From the NCBI RefSeq assembly GCF_963678635.1, contig NC_087071.1, positions 36,199,680 through 36,263,679 on the forward strand: a stretch of 64,000 nt of DNA, in the 5' to 3' direction. The position numbers and the translations under genes are program-made. Origin of the DNA: Symsagittifera roscoffensis (taxonomy: Eukaryota; Xenacoelomorpha; Acoela; Convolutidae). Within the stretch, counting starts at the first letter, position 1. Every line of letters begins with the position of its first letter. The notes beneath the pieces were generated by a model. That model saw only the letters and a list, made by a program, of their open reading frames with translations. It had not been told where the DNA came from and searched no databases. Below are positions 28,232-40,256 of this stretch, piece by piece.

Positions 28232-31200
28232 CTAGCACATGTGCTGCCAGATCGGTTTCGCAACCTATGTGGACCGCATCCTGTTCAAGCATGGCATTGT
28301 GTCCGATTCGTCGCACCTTCAGCTCTTCTTGGCCAATATCTATCCGGCATACCTGATCACTCGCATCAGTTACGTGAGCTTTTGTAAAAATGTTGATGCC
28401 GTCCACTTTCATCAGAATCGGATATGGGCCATGGACCTCTATGCAATGTCCATCCACTCTCATCAGCCTTGGACCTCCTGTCGTGAGCAGCGCTCGCACT
28501 GCCCTGGAGTCCAGCTTGGGATCTTTCTCCCTCAGGTAGACTGCATAAATGTCCAGGTGGACTAGTGTAATCTCGGATGGTTCACTCAAGTTCTTGACCA
28601 CCTGGTGTCCTGCGACTGAGACGATGGACGTTATCTTCGTCCCTTCTTTCGTCATTCCAAAAGTTCTACCAGATATGACATTCAGTTTTAGTCCCTGCTT
28701 TCTGGGATCCTGTTTGTCCTCTTCTTGCGTCGTTTTACTCAGAATGTTAAACTTTTCCCAAAGATCCGTGCTTTCCAGTTCCGACCTTACCCAATGCTCC
28801 ACTTCTTTCGTGGCTAGCTCCTGTTTGACATTCTGTGACGCTGTCCTTGCCGCCAAACCATAATCTACTTTGAGTGGGCTGGCCGACTCCGCCTCCAGGC
28901 TCGAAGCTACCACCTCGTCAGGCAATGTCTTCACCTTCTTAGTCGTAAAGGTGCTCGGCGCCGTCTCTTTTCTCCGAGACTCGGCCTCACTCATCAGACG
29001 TGCTCGACTGGCCTTGACACCCGAAAGCGCCTCTTCGTGGCGGGGGTGTTTTGCTTCCGCCACTGCATCCCAAAACTGAGTGCAGTCCGACTTGAAGTGT
29101 CCCTCCAAGTTACAGAAGAAGCACCTCGGTCCATATTTCGTGATGAGCCCTCTAACGTACTCTTCGTAATCCTTGTCGGTCGCATCGACGTCGTCGAGAA
29201 AGTAGCCTATTGCCTTCATGTTCTGTTTGTAAGCAGAACACGCGGAAACATGATGGTCCATCGAACCACAATTCGCACATGACCTCCTCTTATCCATGTC
29301 GTCGCGAGGCTTGTACCAACTGAAGATCGCACCAGTGTTCATCCCGCTGTAGTTGCGATAATTGCTGTAACGATTTTGCGCCTTTGGTTTTATGAGCAAG
29401 TATTCACGTGACTTCATACGCAAATCATCAGGCGTGGGTACCTGATCAAGCGACAAGGTGAAGTGTGTGGCTAACATCGTTTTGAACTCCTCACTCTTTA
29501 CTCCGTCCATGAACTTCGAAGCTATCGCCAAGTTTCGCTCGGATATTCTCTCATCGGGATTGCTTCTCCTCCTAAGCAATTCAAGGTCGTCCAAAAATTT
29601 GTCTATGGATTCGTCATCTCTTTGACGCCTCTTTTCGAACTTCACCATAGCCTGGTGCCCTTGTACTCCAACGCCAAAACGATTCAGCAGGATGTCGAAT
29701 ATCTTGCGAGCGCTGTCTCTTTCATTGGCTCTTTTCGCCATTACACAATTTATGGCAGTACCCTCCAGGTTGCTCGTTAGTGCGCTGCATTCCTGTTTCT
29801 TGGAGAGACTCTCCTCTTCACAGTGCAACTTCATCACCTCTATCCAAGCATCAATGCAGCCATCTGACTCGTCCTTGTATGGTTTAGGCTTCTTCAATGT
29901 CCTTCTTGACCTCTCTCCTCTCTCGGTTGACTTCGAGAGCTTGGTGATGAATGTTTCGAGGGATCTATTCAGAGGTTCAAACATCGAGGCATACATCGTT
30001 GTGTCCTGCAAGACCTTAGTCAGATCTGGCACTGACCTGACTGGTGGCACAGTGGGCAACCTTGTCTCCGGAGTAGCATCTGCTTCCGGCGGGGCTGGAT
30101 TCGTCCAGCTAGACTTCGAGGGGGCTGCCCTGGGCCGCTCCCTATTCCTAGGTTTGTAGTTCGTTCTCGAAATTTGCTGGGCCCTGGCATAGCTGCCCGT
30201 ATCATCTCCATCATTCGCATGACGTGAGCGCTCTCTTGGGTTGGAAAGCTCCTCCCAATTGCTCCCATTTAAGATCGCGTCAAGCTTCCGCATCATTGGG
30301 TCAGATTTGGCATCTAACCTTTTTTCCAGGGTAGTCATCGTGTGGGCGTAGGTATTATCGTGATCGTTCAAGAATCGCTCGATCTCTCTTGTCATCCTAG
30401 CCTCTCTTTCCTCTGACTCCTTTTTTGCCCGTGCCAGGCTCTCCGCCAGGCGTTGATCGGTGTTGCGAATCAATTGAGCCTGATCAACTCTCGCATGCGA
30501 CTTCACGTGCGTCAGTTCATCCCTCAAATTCTCTCGACCCCGGTGAGCTCTCTCGTCAACTTGATCTATTTTTTTAGTCATGTCCCGTCTCAGTTCTTCC
30601 AGACCAGTCATTACGCCAGCAAACATTTCACTTATATCGCCAGTTGCCCCTAATGGTGGGGTTAGCCCCAGAGAAGATGAGGTCAACTGCGGCTGCAGAC
30701 TGGTACTTGATGACGCACCGCCTTTTTGCTTGCCCATCGACGTCATCAATCTGTCGAACGTCGAGGATACTCCTATGGTTATCCCAACAGACATAGGCCT
30801 GGTCGGCGAAGTGGACAACGCTTTTCTGCTGATGTCGTTCCTCGGACACGGCGTGAAGTTCACATCCGGGTGTGTTATCTCCGGATGGTCATAACTGGAA
30901 GATAGACCTTCGGTTTGTAGTGACGCCATGGGCTCATCGTACAGAGACTTCCAACTCTTCTTTGCCTTCGAATCCGTTTGTTCTTCACTCGGACTTATAC
31001 TCGACATCATCGCGTTCTTGCTCTGCTTTGCCAGAGAAAAGTGTGTATTGGTCGGTTGTGAAAGATCTTTTCTCCGTTTATGACTCTTAGTCTCTGATTT
31101 GGACATCCCCCTGAACAATACTTCCTCTCGAGGCTCGACCTCGGAACGCTCCAAGGCCTCCTCTGTCCTCTCGACTACCTCCCGTTCGAGGTCCTCGCTC

Positions 31201-31301
31201 GGCTCAAAGTCGGTTCGAAAGCGTTTGTTCCCCTTCGTCAAAGGGGTCCTTAAGCGTCTCGCTCGCCATTCCAGCCTCGGCGCTTCGATCTTGATTGCCA
31301 T
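28146..31301 (-). CDS. gag: Gag polyprotein, copy 2 (1051 aa)
   Basis: Open over the full 1051 codons with the same domain order and both zinc knuckles as copy 1. Only a handful of replacements are seen (for example KQSKNA for KKSKNA, TDSKAK for TGSKAK, ITIGVS for ITLGVS, DQRLAES for DQGLAES). Lying beside a deleted pol, it could act only as Gag. Confidence 0.85.
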   Translation of the reverse strand: MAIKIEAPRLEWRARRLRTPLTKGNKRFRTDFEPSEDLEREVVERTEEALERSEVEPREEVLFRGMSKSETKSHKRRKDLSQPTNTHFSLAKQSKNAMMSSISPSEEQTDSKAKKSWKSLYDEPMASLQTEGLSSSYDHPEITHPDVNFTPCPRNDISRKALSTSPTRPMSVGITIGVSSTFDRLMTSMGKQKGGASSSTSLQPQLTSSSLGLTPPLGATGDISEMFAGVMTGLEELRRDMTKKIDQVDERAHRGRENLRDELTHVKSHARVDQAQLIRNTDQRLAESLARAKKESEEREARMTREIERFLNDHDNTYAHTMTTLEKRLDAKSDPMMRKLDAILNGSNWEELSNPRERSRHANDGDDTGSYARAQQISRTNYKPRNRERPRAAPSKSSWTNPAPPEADATPETRLPTVPPVRSVPDLTKVLQDTTMYASMFEPLNRSLETFITKLSKSTERGERSRRTLKKPKPYKDESDGCIDAWIEVMKLHCEEESLSKKQECSALTSNLEGTAINCVMAKRANERDSARKIFDILLNRFGVGVQGHQAMVKFEKRRQRDDESIDKFLDDLELLRRRSNPDERISERNLAIASKFMDGVKSEEFKTMLATHFTLSLDQVPTPDDLRMKSREYLLIKPKAQNRYSNYRNYSGMNTGAIFSWYKPRDDMDKRRSCANCGSMDHHVSACSAYKQNMKAIGYFLDDVDATDKDYEEYVRGLITKYGPRCFFCNLEGHFKSDCTQFWDAVAEAKHPRHEEALSGVKASRARLMSEAESRRKETAPSTFTTKKVKTLPDEVVASSLEAESASPLKVDYGLAARTASQNVKQELATKEVEHWVRSELESTDLWEKFNILSKTTQEEDKQDPRKQGLKLNVISGRTFGMTKEGTKITSIVSVAGHQVVKNLSEPSEITLVHLDIYAVYLREKDPKLDSRAVRALLTTGGPRLMRVDGHCIEVHGPYPILMKVDGINIFTKAHVTDASDQVCRIDIGQEELKVRRIGHNAMLEQDAVHIGCETDLAAHVLDVQGKKTFSEKTVRHGYSGQCHASQNLD

Positions 31302-31554
31302 CGAGGTTCTTCTCGCTTCTTAGTTTCATTTCGCTCACTGAAAGATCAGCTTGACCTTTAGTCGATTCGTTATCAGCAAAAACGTCTGGAACGCTGCAAA
31401 CCGAAGATTGGCTAAGCCTAGTTCTAAGCTTTCGCGTACTTCCCTTGCTCAGCCTGGGAATCTTAGTAGTCAATCCTAGCGAGTTCCTACGCTGCATTCG
31501 TTGTATTAAACGGTAATGCTCGCACAATTTAATGGCAATGCACGCGTACCGCAA
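31204..31554 (-). CDS. Small ORF overlapping gag, copy 2
   Basis: Identical in sequence to that of copy 1, ending in CTT-TGA-G with gag in the +1 phase. Confidence 0.45.
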   Translation of the reverse strand: MRYACIAIKLCEHYRLIQRMQRRNSLGLTTKIPRLSKGSTRKLRTRLSQSSVCSVPDVFADNESTKGQADLSVSEMKLRSEKNLDGNQDRSAEAGMASETLKDPFDEGEQTLSNRL

Positions 31555-34516
31555 ACAAGTTCAAGTTAAATTACTTAACGCTGCCTACTCGATTCCGTTA
31601 GTATCAAAATGTCTCCTAGATTTCCTAATGACAATACTAGTGACTCAGCTAAAGTTACACACAGGGCCTATTCAGTATTGATATAATGCTAACTCAACCC
31701 CGTTGTATGGTATAACAGTATCACAAAATTTTCACAAGATATAATCAATACACAAAACACAATTGATAATCAGATGAGAATATCCTACAGGTGACAGCAA
31801 CCTTTCGTCAGTATCAATTTATCGCCACACTCTTATCAAGTCACTGCTTTGTTAAAATCAAATAATCTTTGGTGAAAAGCAGTGATGATTCAGAATCAGA
31901 TCAATAAAACTTAGTCTCAAAGAAAAAGACTTCCCTCAATCGGAACGATCCGAAAGAACAAAGCCCAGGACACAGTCCTCTCAAGTGAGTGTGTATTTGC
32001 CTAATACACCCACCGAGGTCTTCTTTTAGTTGTCCTGCGATTGCCCGAGCTGTCCTACTAAGTAGCTCAAGGCAACCTCTGATCGAAAGTCCATGAAAAA
32101 GCTCTCCCACACCCGGAACGCTCCAAGTGCACGAGAGCAGGCAACAACTTTTCTTCTCAAGTGAGTGTGTATCTGCCTAATACACTAACCGAGGTCTTCT
32201 TCTATGTGTTCCCGGATTGCCCGAGCTTCCCTATTAAGTAGCTCAAGGCAACCACACAACCAAAATAACAATCAAAAAAAATTTGGTTCGGGTACTTCTG
32301 ATACACCCGATCTAGAATCCAAAGTTGATGACAAAATTCCGGGTCAAATGGGCTCCTATGATCCTAATATGCACGCCCGTTGTTAGTTGCCCCCTTATCC
32401 CAACCCTAAATGGATATTTTCCGTTTCTCAAATTGCCCCAGAAGGTTTCCCTAAGTTTTCAATAAGGAGGGTTGCTAAGAGGTTTAAGTCACTCCGGAGG
32501 GTTACTTCGGAGGGTTTTTAAGACACTTAGCCTACTCCGGAGGGTTACTTCGGAGGGTACCTTAGTTACCCAAGAGACTTCGGAGCGTCCCCCTTAACTC
32601 ACTAAGGAGGGTCAATAAGAGGCTTAATATGCTCCGGAGGGTCACTTCGGAGGGTTCTTCCAAAATTTTCAAATTTTTGGAAAGGCCTTCAACCAGTTTA
32701 AGAAAGCGTCAAAACAAGCTAAATTCTTTATGGGGGTTGTTTTAACTTCTTCGGAGGGTCTCGTGGAAAATTTCCACTAAGGAGGGTTGCTATGGGGCTT
32801 AAGCCACTCCGGAGGGTTACTTCGGAGGGTTCCCCAAAAATCAGGAAAAAAGTTTATTTTACCGCGATAAAGCCTCCGATTGCGGTGTAACTTACTTAAA
32901 ACCAAGTTGGCTGACACGGTCAACCTTTCCAGTAGCATAAAAAGGTGTTTTGATAAAATTTTCTGCCGCTCGGAGGGTTAGCTATAATTTGGACCCTCCG
33001 AATTAACAAATTCTAAAAAAAATTTTTTTTCCGAGACTATCAACCCAAAAACGGTTGCGGAAGAGTGGTTAAAAACGTCGACTTATGGCACCAAAATTAT
33101 CCCAATCGGTTGGCTAGTCTTTGAGAAATCACCAAAAACGTGTTTGTCAAAATGGCCTTTTTTCACCAACTATATAGGTTCTGAAAAACTTTTTCCGCAA
33201 TTCCTTTTGAAAGTGCCTAAAAACAATTGAAACGAGTAGCCCTATACAGCACTGGAACAATGCAAAAAACCGGACCAAAAATGGTTTGGAGACAAAAATT
33301 TGGCCAATAACTATCAAATTTGGACCCTCCGATTCCTTCCTTTTCAAATCCTTAATTCGTTAGCTCTATCCACGGAGCTAATCAGAGGGTTACTCAAGAA
33401 TTTTTCTGGCAGCCGAGCACGTTTTGCTAGCGCGCTCCTAACACAAAAAATGTTATTGCTCTAACTCTAAAAACTCAAAAACTCGATCCCCAAAACAGAT
33501 TGACAAAATTCAGAAAATTATCGAAATTTTGATCGAAAAATTTTCGTTTTTTCCAACTTCTACTGAGTCTTTTCTCACGCGGTTTCTTTAGTCAGGGGGA
33601 TCGAACTACGTAGCTAATCCCTATATAAAAGCTTTTTGCCATAAAAACGTCTATGTGACATTCGCCCAAATACTACACAGCGATGGAGCGTAGAAAAAGT
33701 ATCTATTAACGACTGGCAGGCGTCAGTTACCTTAATTCTACTCGTTTTTCACCGTCTCGACCTTGCCAGTTGATTTTCTGGTCTGCTTAGGGCTAAGTAA
33801 AAAGTTACTATTTTTAGGCCATCAGTCAAACGGCTTTTGATCAGCTTTCGTTTACATGCGAACACAACCACATAGCTGAGTCTCGGATCCTCAGACTACG
33901 TGATTGCTATTAAAAACACGGCTCGAATACACTATTTTATTATGTTTTTGGTGACAGTTCTATATTAAATCCATTGGAGATGGATTGACACTTTCCTCTT
34001 CCTAGCTTCTCATATTCTCAAACATCAAATAATACCGGTGTCAATTCAAAGTTCTATGCATCAGAGTAGCTAAAAAATTAAGTTACTTTAGTCTTTCACC
34101 ATATAACAGTCTCTGGGGGCCCAAGCCTCCGCTTCCGTGTTCTCCTCGAGATAATGTTGTTATCACTCCCAATTCGTGGCACGGGAGGGTGCTGCTTTCC
34201 ACCACTTCCCCTCCAAAGCCTCCTTTCCCACTAATTTTTTCCACTAAGGGTCTTATTGTGCGTGATTGTCACGATAAGAGGCTTCGTTTTTCTATCGTTT
34301 TCGTGTGACTGTTTTTCACTCGATTTGCGGTTGTTCTGTTTTTCTCAGCTTTTTTGGTCAAAATGGCCGTTTTTCATATTTCTGAAAAATATCCACTTGA
34401 CGATCGAAATTTTAAAAATAGAAAATTTCAGAATACTTCGACCCTCCTTTTAAGCACTTTTCCGCTGTTAGGGCCTTTTCTCTCTGATTCGTGCTTCGTC
34501 GGAAGGTTGCGCTGTG
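31555..34516 (-). promoter_or_regulatory. 5' region of gypsy-like copy 2
   Basis: Duplicate of the copy 1 leader: 176-bp repeats with hairpins at 32041-32075 and 32217-32251, GGAGGGT modules at 32463-32833, TATA-like word near 33620. No gene seen. Confidence 0.6.
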
Positions 34517-35162
34517 CCAATCTGACAGAATGGCACATATAAAAGCTTAGGTACAGTCCCCTTCCGCTTAGGTACAGTCACGCACAAGCTGGATAGGACC
34601 CATACCAGCTTTATATAATTACATCAATAAACAATATTGCAGGAATTAAGTCAAGTCAGCATTTAATGCTTTATCATTAAAGGTATTTAATCAACTGTCG
34701 CTCCTCTATAATAGCACTAATTGAATTGTCTATGAATTGAGTCTTACGCAGTAATCTGCACCGCCGTATACAAAACTAGCGCTCCTGAGCAGCGCGAAGC
34801 TTATCTTAGTTCTTTTATAGTTCATTGCTTCTGAGTAGCTTTCATGCCTTTTTTCACTAAGTTTTTCAGCTGCATTGTCCGTGTAGCTGCTGGTGCGGCA
34901 CCACCAGTGCAGCCAAAAATCAAAAATGAGCCGAAAGAAGCTGCTCTGTTCGGCTTGTAGAACTCTGTTGGTATTTTGAGTTTTTTAGTGATTCGTGGTA
35001 CTTATAGGCGTCTTTCAGTTGTCTTCGTGAAGTTTTTCCGCGCGGTTTGAAGACTGACTCAAAGAAGGTTCGCCTTAACCTTGAGCCCTATAATCCGTTT
35101 GCTTTTACATCTAGTCGAGTGTCTTCATCAGCTGTGGTTGAATTGTTGACAAAGCTCTCGTC
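34517..35162. other. Duplicated flank, no gene seen
   Basis: Near-identical copy of 25560-26205; AT-rich with no convincing coding frame. Confidence 0.6.
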
Positions 35163-35608
35163 TTGCAACGACAGAAGTTCCGGATAGATTTCAAAATCAT
35201 AGCAAACCTCGCTCTTGAGGTTGGCAAAGGCATCTCTGATTTCTTCATGCCTTATGTGGGTGTACCCAGCCTTTGCACAGACAATTTGTCAAATATTTTA
35301 TCAACCCGGATGAAGAGAGCAAATCAAGGTTTTTGTTTTGCAAAACGAAATGTAGCGAAAGGCTTTCACAGAAAGTTAAATTGTGTGTTTACAACTCAGC
35401 GGTTCTATCAATAATAACTGTTGCAGCATTGCCTTTTAATATATGTCGCACAAAGTTACGGAAACAAGAGAAATTCCAGAAAAGAGCGCTAAAATGGCTG
35501 ACAAATAGTTATGAAAGCAATCGTTTATTTTTGATCAAGAACAAATACACTGCCCCTAACTATGTTCATACAGCTTTGCAACCTTCAGATTTTGTCGAAC
35601 GTTTTTAA
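35163..35608 (+). pseudogene. Non-LTR reverse transcriptase C-terminal relic, duplicate
   Basis: Same sequence as the relic at 26206-26651, carried along by the tandem duplication. Confidence 0.4.
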
Positions 35609-35613
35609 CAGCG

Positions 35614-38600
35614 AAAACGATTTGCAAAAGCGACTAACAACAAAGAATTCTGTATTAAATGCGAACTATTGACTGCCCAAATTTAAGCCCCAAAAATCGC
35701 GCCGAGGAATCTCGTGTTGAGTTCTGCTTCAGGTTTTCGCGGATGGCAAATCATCTGCCTGGAAAAAATGGTTCCTTCTCAAAGCGGGGCTCGAAAACAG
35801 ACTTCTGAAATCCATGTTGTCTAACCAAATTGCAAAACAAAATGAGGTAGATCCGTGCAGATGGATACTGTTTTGTGATTAACGAAACGGTAGGGATGGA
35901 TGAAAGGCATTCTAAGAAGATGCGGGAGCTGTTCCATCAGATTTATTCTGAAGTTCCACAACAACAACACACCCCGCGATGATAGGATTATCTACGGGGT
36001 GCGGGTAATCAAAATTAGCCGGGCTCTACGTCCAGCAGGGTCCACTGACAGCAAACTTTATCATTTACCACAGCGGTGACAACTTCGGAAGAAGGCAAAC
36101 AGAGGGTCAAAAGCAAGGATAGCATGTCATACTAATCCATTCAGAGAGCAACTACCGTCTAACGATCCGACCGTCTGCCTCATTCTCTGGAGAAGGGACT
36201 TCTGTGGGAGGAGTAGAGATCACCTTGGAAACTCATTCTAAGGGTTCTTTGAAGCGTCTCTACTAGTGGGAACTTTCGAATCTGTAATCAATCCTTACAA
36301 CCAGTTGGGTTTAGAGGAAGAGTCGAGGACACATTTTCTTGTGGATCGTTTTTTATGTTCCTAGAAACTTGTTCATCAGTTCCACTCGACGTGTGATGAT
36401 AACCAACTCTCTAAACAGTAAGAACAAGCAGAAGAAATTTTTTGAAGAAAGTACGCGCCCAACCGTACAATTAGATGGCGGCTATACTCTTAGATACGTG
36501 ATAACACGAAAATAAAAGAATGAGCTTAAGGGGATTTTTTATTTCGAATTGGGAAGGAATCTAGCCGGAGAAAAAGTTAAACGTTGTAGTAGCCCTCCGA
36601 ATAGCTGAAAGATAGTAGTAAAGACATTGAATGAAAAAAAAAGTTTTTTTCTTGGAAAGTTGTGAGGTCTTTGGATAGTTTTTTTTAAAATTTCATCGGA
36701 CCTGAAGCAAATCTTTAAGTGAGGTAACAAATGCAAAAATTAATGATAAGCAAGTTTTGCAAGCAGTTCTACCGGCAGCCAAAGGTGGCCTGGGTGATCG
36801 TTCTGCTCGCCTACGAACTTCGTCTGCTTTTTAGCCGCAGCACTAGGAGCGAAAGCTACCTTAAGCAAAGTCTTTGTTTGGAGGTGGAGAGTGGAACATA
36901 TGATGTATTGAAATTTCGGTTTGATTCAGCTAAATGTAACGTAGCTCTGAAAATTAATTATAAGAATTTTAAAATGTTAATTCAAATGTTTTTGCACATT
37001 CTGTGCATCATCAGGATAAATTTAAAAAAAATATATTTACAAAACGATCAAAGATCTGAAAAATGAGAAACATGTCTAAAAATGCTCTAAGACTTTTTGA
37101 CCAATCAACTTTAAACAACTGTAATTACATAAAAAATTACGTAATCATTATTAACATTTTCCTGTAAATTTTTGAGATTTTTTTTAGCTTTTTGTTCTTT
37201 CATGGTTATAAAATGTCGATTTGGGAATATTTTTGATTCTGACATGTTAGTTTTTTACCTTTTAGCCATCGACACTTGTGGCTAAATGTCGGACTGTCTG
37301 GCCGACATAGGTGGAGCTACATCCACTACATGTAAGCTTATACACCACTTTGGATCTCAGTTCACGAGCAAAGGAAGTTTTCAGGGATGGCAAGCAAGTT
37401 TTTTCTTGTAAAAATTATTTGTGCCCCGGATATTTGCCGAACCTTTGCAGCTAACAGTTGAGATGGATTGCCTCGATATTGCATTTTAAAAAGGGGGTGA
37501 GTCTTTCAACCATTTATCATTTCTCGGTTCTGATGCCTTAACCTCTAAATTTTTCTTTCCCTCAATGATCTTGCTAAGAGTTTCAAACACTACCCTGTCC
37601 GACCAATTTTTCGGATATTGATTTTCAATCCTTTGTTTCCGATTTTTTTCCAATGCCTGGTCAAAACTTTCCCATGTTGAGGTACTTCTGAAAACCCTAT
37701 GAACCGTCCCTTCAATAACGTTTCTTTTGTACTGCAAAGGTGCGCAACCTCTGAAATTTAGAATATCAGTGGGTTGCAAAACGATTTGCAAAAGCGACTA
37801 ACAACAAAGAATTCTGTATTAAATGCGAACTATTGACTGCCCAAATTTAAGCCCCAAAAATCGCGCCGAGGAATCTCGTGTTGAGTTCTGCTTCAGGTTT
37901 TCGCGGATGGCAAATCATCTGCCTGGAAAAAATGGTTCCTTCTCAAAGCGGGGCTCGAAAACAGACTTCTGAAATCCATGTTGTCTAACCAAATTGCAAA
38001 ACAAAATGAGGTAGATCCGTGCAGATGGATACTGTTTTGTGATTAACGAAACGGTAGGGATGGATGAAAGGCATTCTAAGAAGATGCGGGAGCTGTTCCA
38101 TCAGATTTATTCTGAAGTTCCACAACAACAACACACCCCGCGATGATAGGATTATCTACGGGGTGCGGGTAATCAAAATTAGCCGGGCTCTACGTCCAGC
38201 AGGGTCCACTGACAGCAAACTTTATCATTTACCACAGCGGTGACAACTTCGGAAGAAGGCAAACAGAGGGTCAAAAGCAAGGATAGCATGTCATACTAAC
38301 CCATTCAGAGAGCAACTACCGTCTTACGATCCGACCGTCTGCCTCATTCTCTGGAGAAGGGACTTCTGTGGGAGGAGTAGAGATCACCTTGGAAACTCAT
38401 TCTAAGGGTTCTTTGAAGCGTCTCTACTAGTGGGAACTTTCGAATCTGTAATCAATCCTTACAACCAGTTGGGTTTAGAGGAAGAGTCGAGGACACGTTT
38501 TCTTGTGGATAGTTTTTTATGTTCCTAGAAACTTGTTCATCAGTTCCACTCGACGTGTGATGATAACCAACTCTCTAAACAGTAAGAACAAGCAGAAGAA

Positions 38601-39927
38601 ATTTTTTGAAGAAAGTACGCGCCCAACCGTACAATTAGATGGCGGCTATACTCTTAGATACGTGATAACACGAAAATAAAAGAATGAGCTTAAGGGGATT
38701 TTGTATTTCGAATTGGGAAGGAATCTAGCCGGAGAAAAAGTTAAACGTTGTAGTAGCCCTCCGAATAGCTGAAAGATAGTAGTAAAGACATTGAATGAAA
38801 AAAAAGTTTTTTTCTTGGAAAGTTGTGAGGTCTTTGGATAGTTTTTTTGAAATTTCATCGGACCTGAAGCAAATCTTTAAGTAAGGTAACGAATGCAAAA
38901 ATTAATGATAAGCAAGTTTTGCAAGCAGTTCTAGCGGCAGCCAAAGGTGGCCTGGGTGATCGTTCTGCTCGCCTACGAACTTCGTCTGCTTTTTAGCCGC
39001 AGCACTAGGAGCGAAAGCTACCTTAAGCAAAGTCTTTGTTTGGAGGTGGAGGGTGGAACATATGATGTATTGAAATTTCGGTTTGATTCAGCTAAATGTA
39101 ACGTAGCTCTGAAAATTAATTATAAGAATTTTAAAATGTTAATTCAAATGTTTTCGCACATTCTGTGCATTATCAGGATAAAATTTAAAAAAATATATTT
39201 ACAAAACGATCAAAGATCTGAAAAATGAGAAACACGTCTAAAAATGCTCTAAGACTTTTTGACCAATCAAATTTAAACAACTGTAATTACATAAAAAATT
39301 ACGTAATCATTTTTAACATTTTCCTGTAAATTTTTGAGATTTTTTTTAGCTTTTTGTTCTTTCATGGTTATAAAATGTCGCTTTGGGAATATTTTTGATT
39401 TTGACATGTCAGTTTTTTAACTTTTAGCCATCGACCCTTGTGGCTAAATGTCGGACTGTCTGGCCGACATAGGTGGAGTTACATCCACTACATGTAAGCT
39501 TATACACCACTTTGGATCTCAGTTCACGAGCAAAGGAAGTTTTCAGAGATGGCAAGCAAGTTTTTTCTTGTAAAAATTATTTGTGCCCCGGATATTTGCC
39601 GAACCTTTGCAGCTAACAGTTGAGATGGATTGCCTCGATATTGCATTGTAAAAAGGGGGGTGAGTCTTTCAACCATTTATCATTTCTCGGTTCTGATGCC
39701 TTAACCTCTAAATTTTTCTTTCCCTCAATGATCTTGCTAAGAGTTTCAAACACTACCCTGTCCGACCAATTTTTCGGATATTGATTTTCAATCCTTTGTT
39801 TCCGATTTTTTTCCAATGCCTGGTCAAAACTTTCCCATGTTGAGGTACTTCTGAAAACCCTATGAACCGTCCCTTCAATAACGTTTCTTTTGTACTGCAA
39901 AGGTGCGCAACCTCTGAAATTTAGAAT
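35614..39927. repeat. 2.16-kb tandem duplication (repeat R plus Penelope-like 3' half)
   Basis: 35614-37777 is repeated at 37778-39927 (offset 2162-2164). Each unit is repeat R followed by Penelope-like thumb, GIY-YIG and 3' sequence on the minus strand. Copies differ at several percent of positions, more than the two 8.96-kb copies do, so this duplication is older. The first unit lacks nine bases near 37764 present in the second. Confidence 0.85.
36960..37776 (-). pseudogene. Penelope-like element fragment A (thumb and GIY-YIG nuclease)
   Basis: Minus-strand frame 37486-37791 reads VHRVFRSTSTWESFDQALEK and IENQYPKNWSDRVVFETL, the region after the RT palm. Further on, 37270-37400 encodes SKVVYKLTCSGC, TYVGQTVRHLATRV, the GIY-YIG-type endonuclease pattern of Penelope-like elements. 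A change near 37265 and a stop end the nuclease early. It is cut at 37776 by the tandem junction. Confidence 0.75.
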
Positions 39928-40256
39928 GGCACCGGTATCAGTGGATTTTTGGTACCACCCACATGTGACTTTTTTTTTCCTGAGTTCACGTTGACCTTTA
40001 AATCCAAAAAGGCCAAATTACCGTTACTATCAAGTTCTTCTATGGTGAACTGCAAGTACTTATTGGCAGCCTCGAGAAATACCCCAGGATTGCCCTTGAC
40101 AGTTCTAACTATCGACCACAATGTCGTCCACATATCTTAGAAAAACTTTAAAACCATTCTCAGACCGATATGATTCCTGATGTTTTTTGCAAGTAATACA
40201 ATACCATACTGTTTCAGCGATGTCTGCGTATTCGGCTTCCGATATGTTGCCTGAAA
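39120..40256 (-). pseudogene. Penelope-like element fragment B, with PHD-finger end, YVDD box, thumb and GIY-YIG
   Basis: Reads, minus strand from 40256: GNISEAEYADIAETVWYC then ITC (second half of a PHD-like finger), about 20 residues, RYVDDIVV (RT catalytic box, about 40113-40137), stop, KYLQFTIEELDSNGNLAFLD (palm end), the thumb (39613-39900, VHRVFRSTSTWE), then the GIY-YIG nuclease (39420-39540: VVYKLTCSGC, TYVGQTVRHL). It is 5'-truncated at 40256, so RT motifs before the finger are missing. Several stops make it a pseudogene. Retroelements of this type prime on cut DNA at their nuclease site; GIY-YIG at the C-terminus is the canonical order. Confidence 0.8.

Larger units (their letters stand above)
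27812..34516 (-). mobile_element. Gypsy-like element, copy 2 (5' half only, by tandem duplication)
   Basis: Contains the 5' region, the small ORF, gag and the start of the protease; RT, RNase H and integrase are missing because the duplication breakpoint at 27811/27812 lies within the protease-RT linker. It differs from copy 1 by rare substitutions only. Confidence 0.85.
18853..36767. repeat. 8.96-kb direct tandem duplication
   Basis: 18853-27811 is repeated at 27812-36767 with very few differences (offset 8959, falling to 8957 after two small indels near 23726 and 24070). The junction joins GCAAGCAGTTCT to TCTCACTTTTCG with TCT shared, a three-base microhomology. The unit carries the protease start, gag, the 5' region of the gypsy-like element and its flank, so copy 2 is a DNA-level duplication and not a new insertion. 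Confidence 0.9.

Noticed and set aside
36731-37066. 111-codon plus frame starting in repeat R
   Set aside because: It crosses the R/Penelope boundary and reads through AT-rich 3' tail; the copy at 38947 loses its start.
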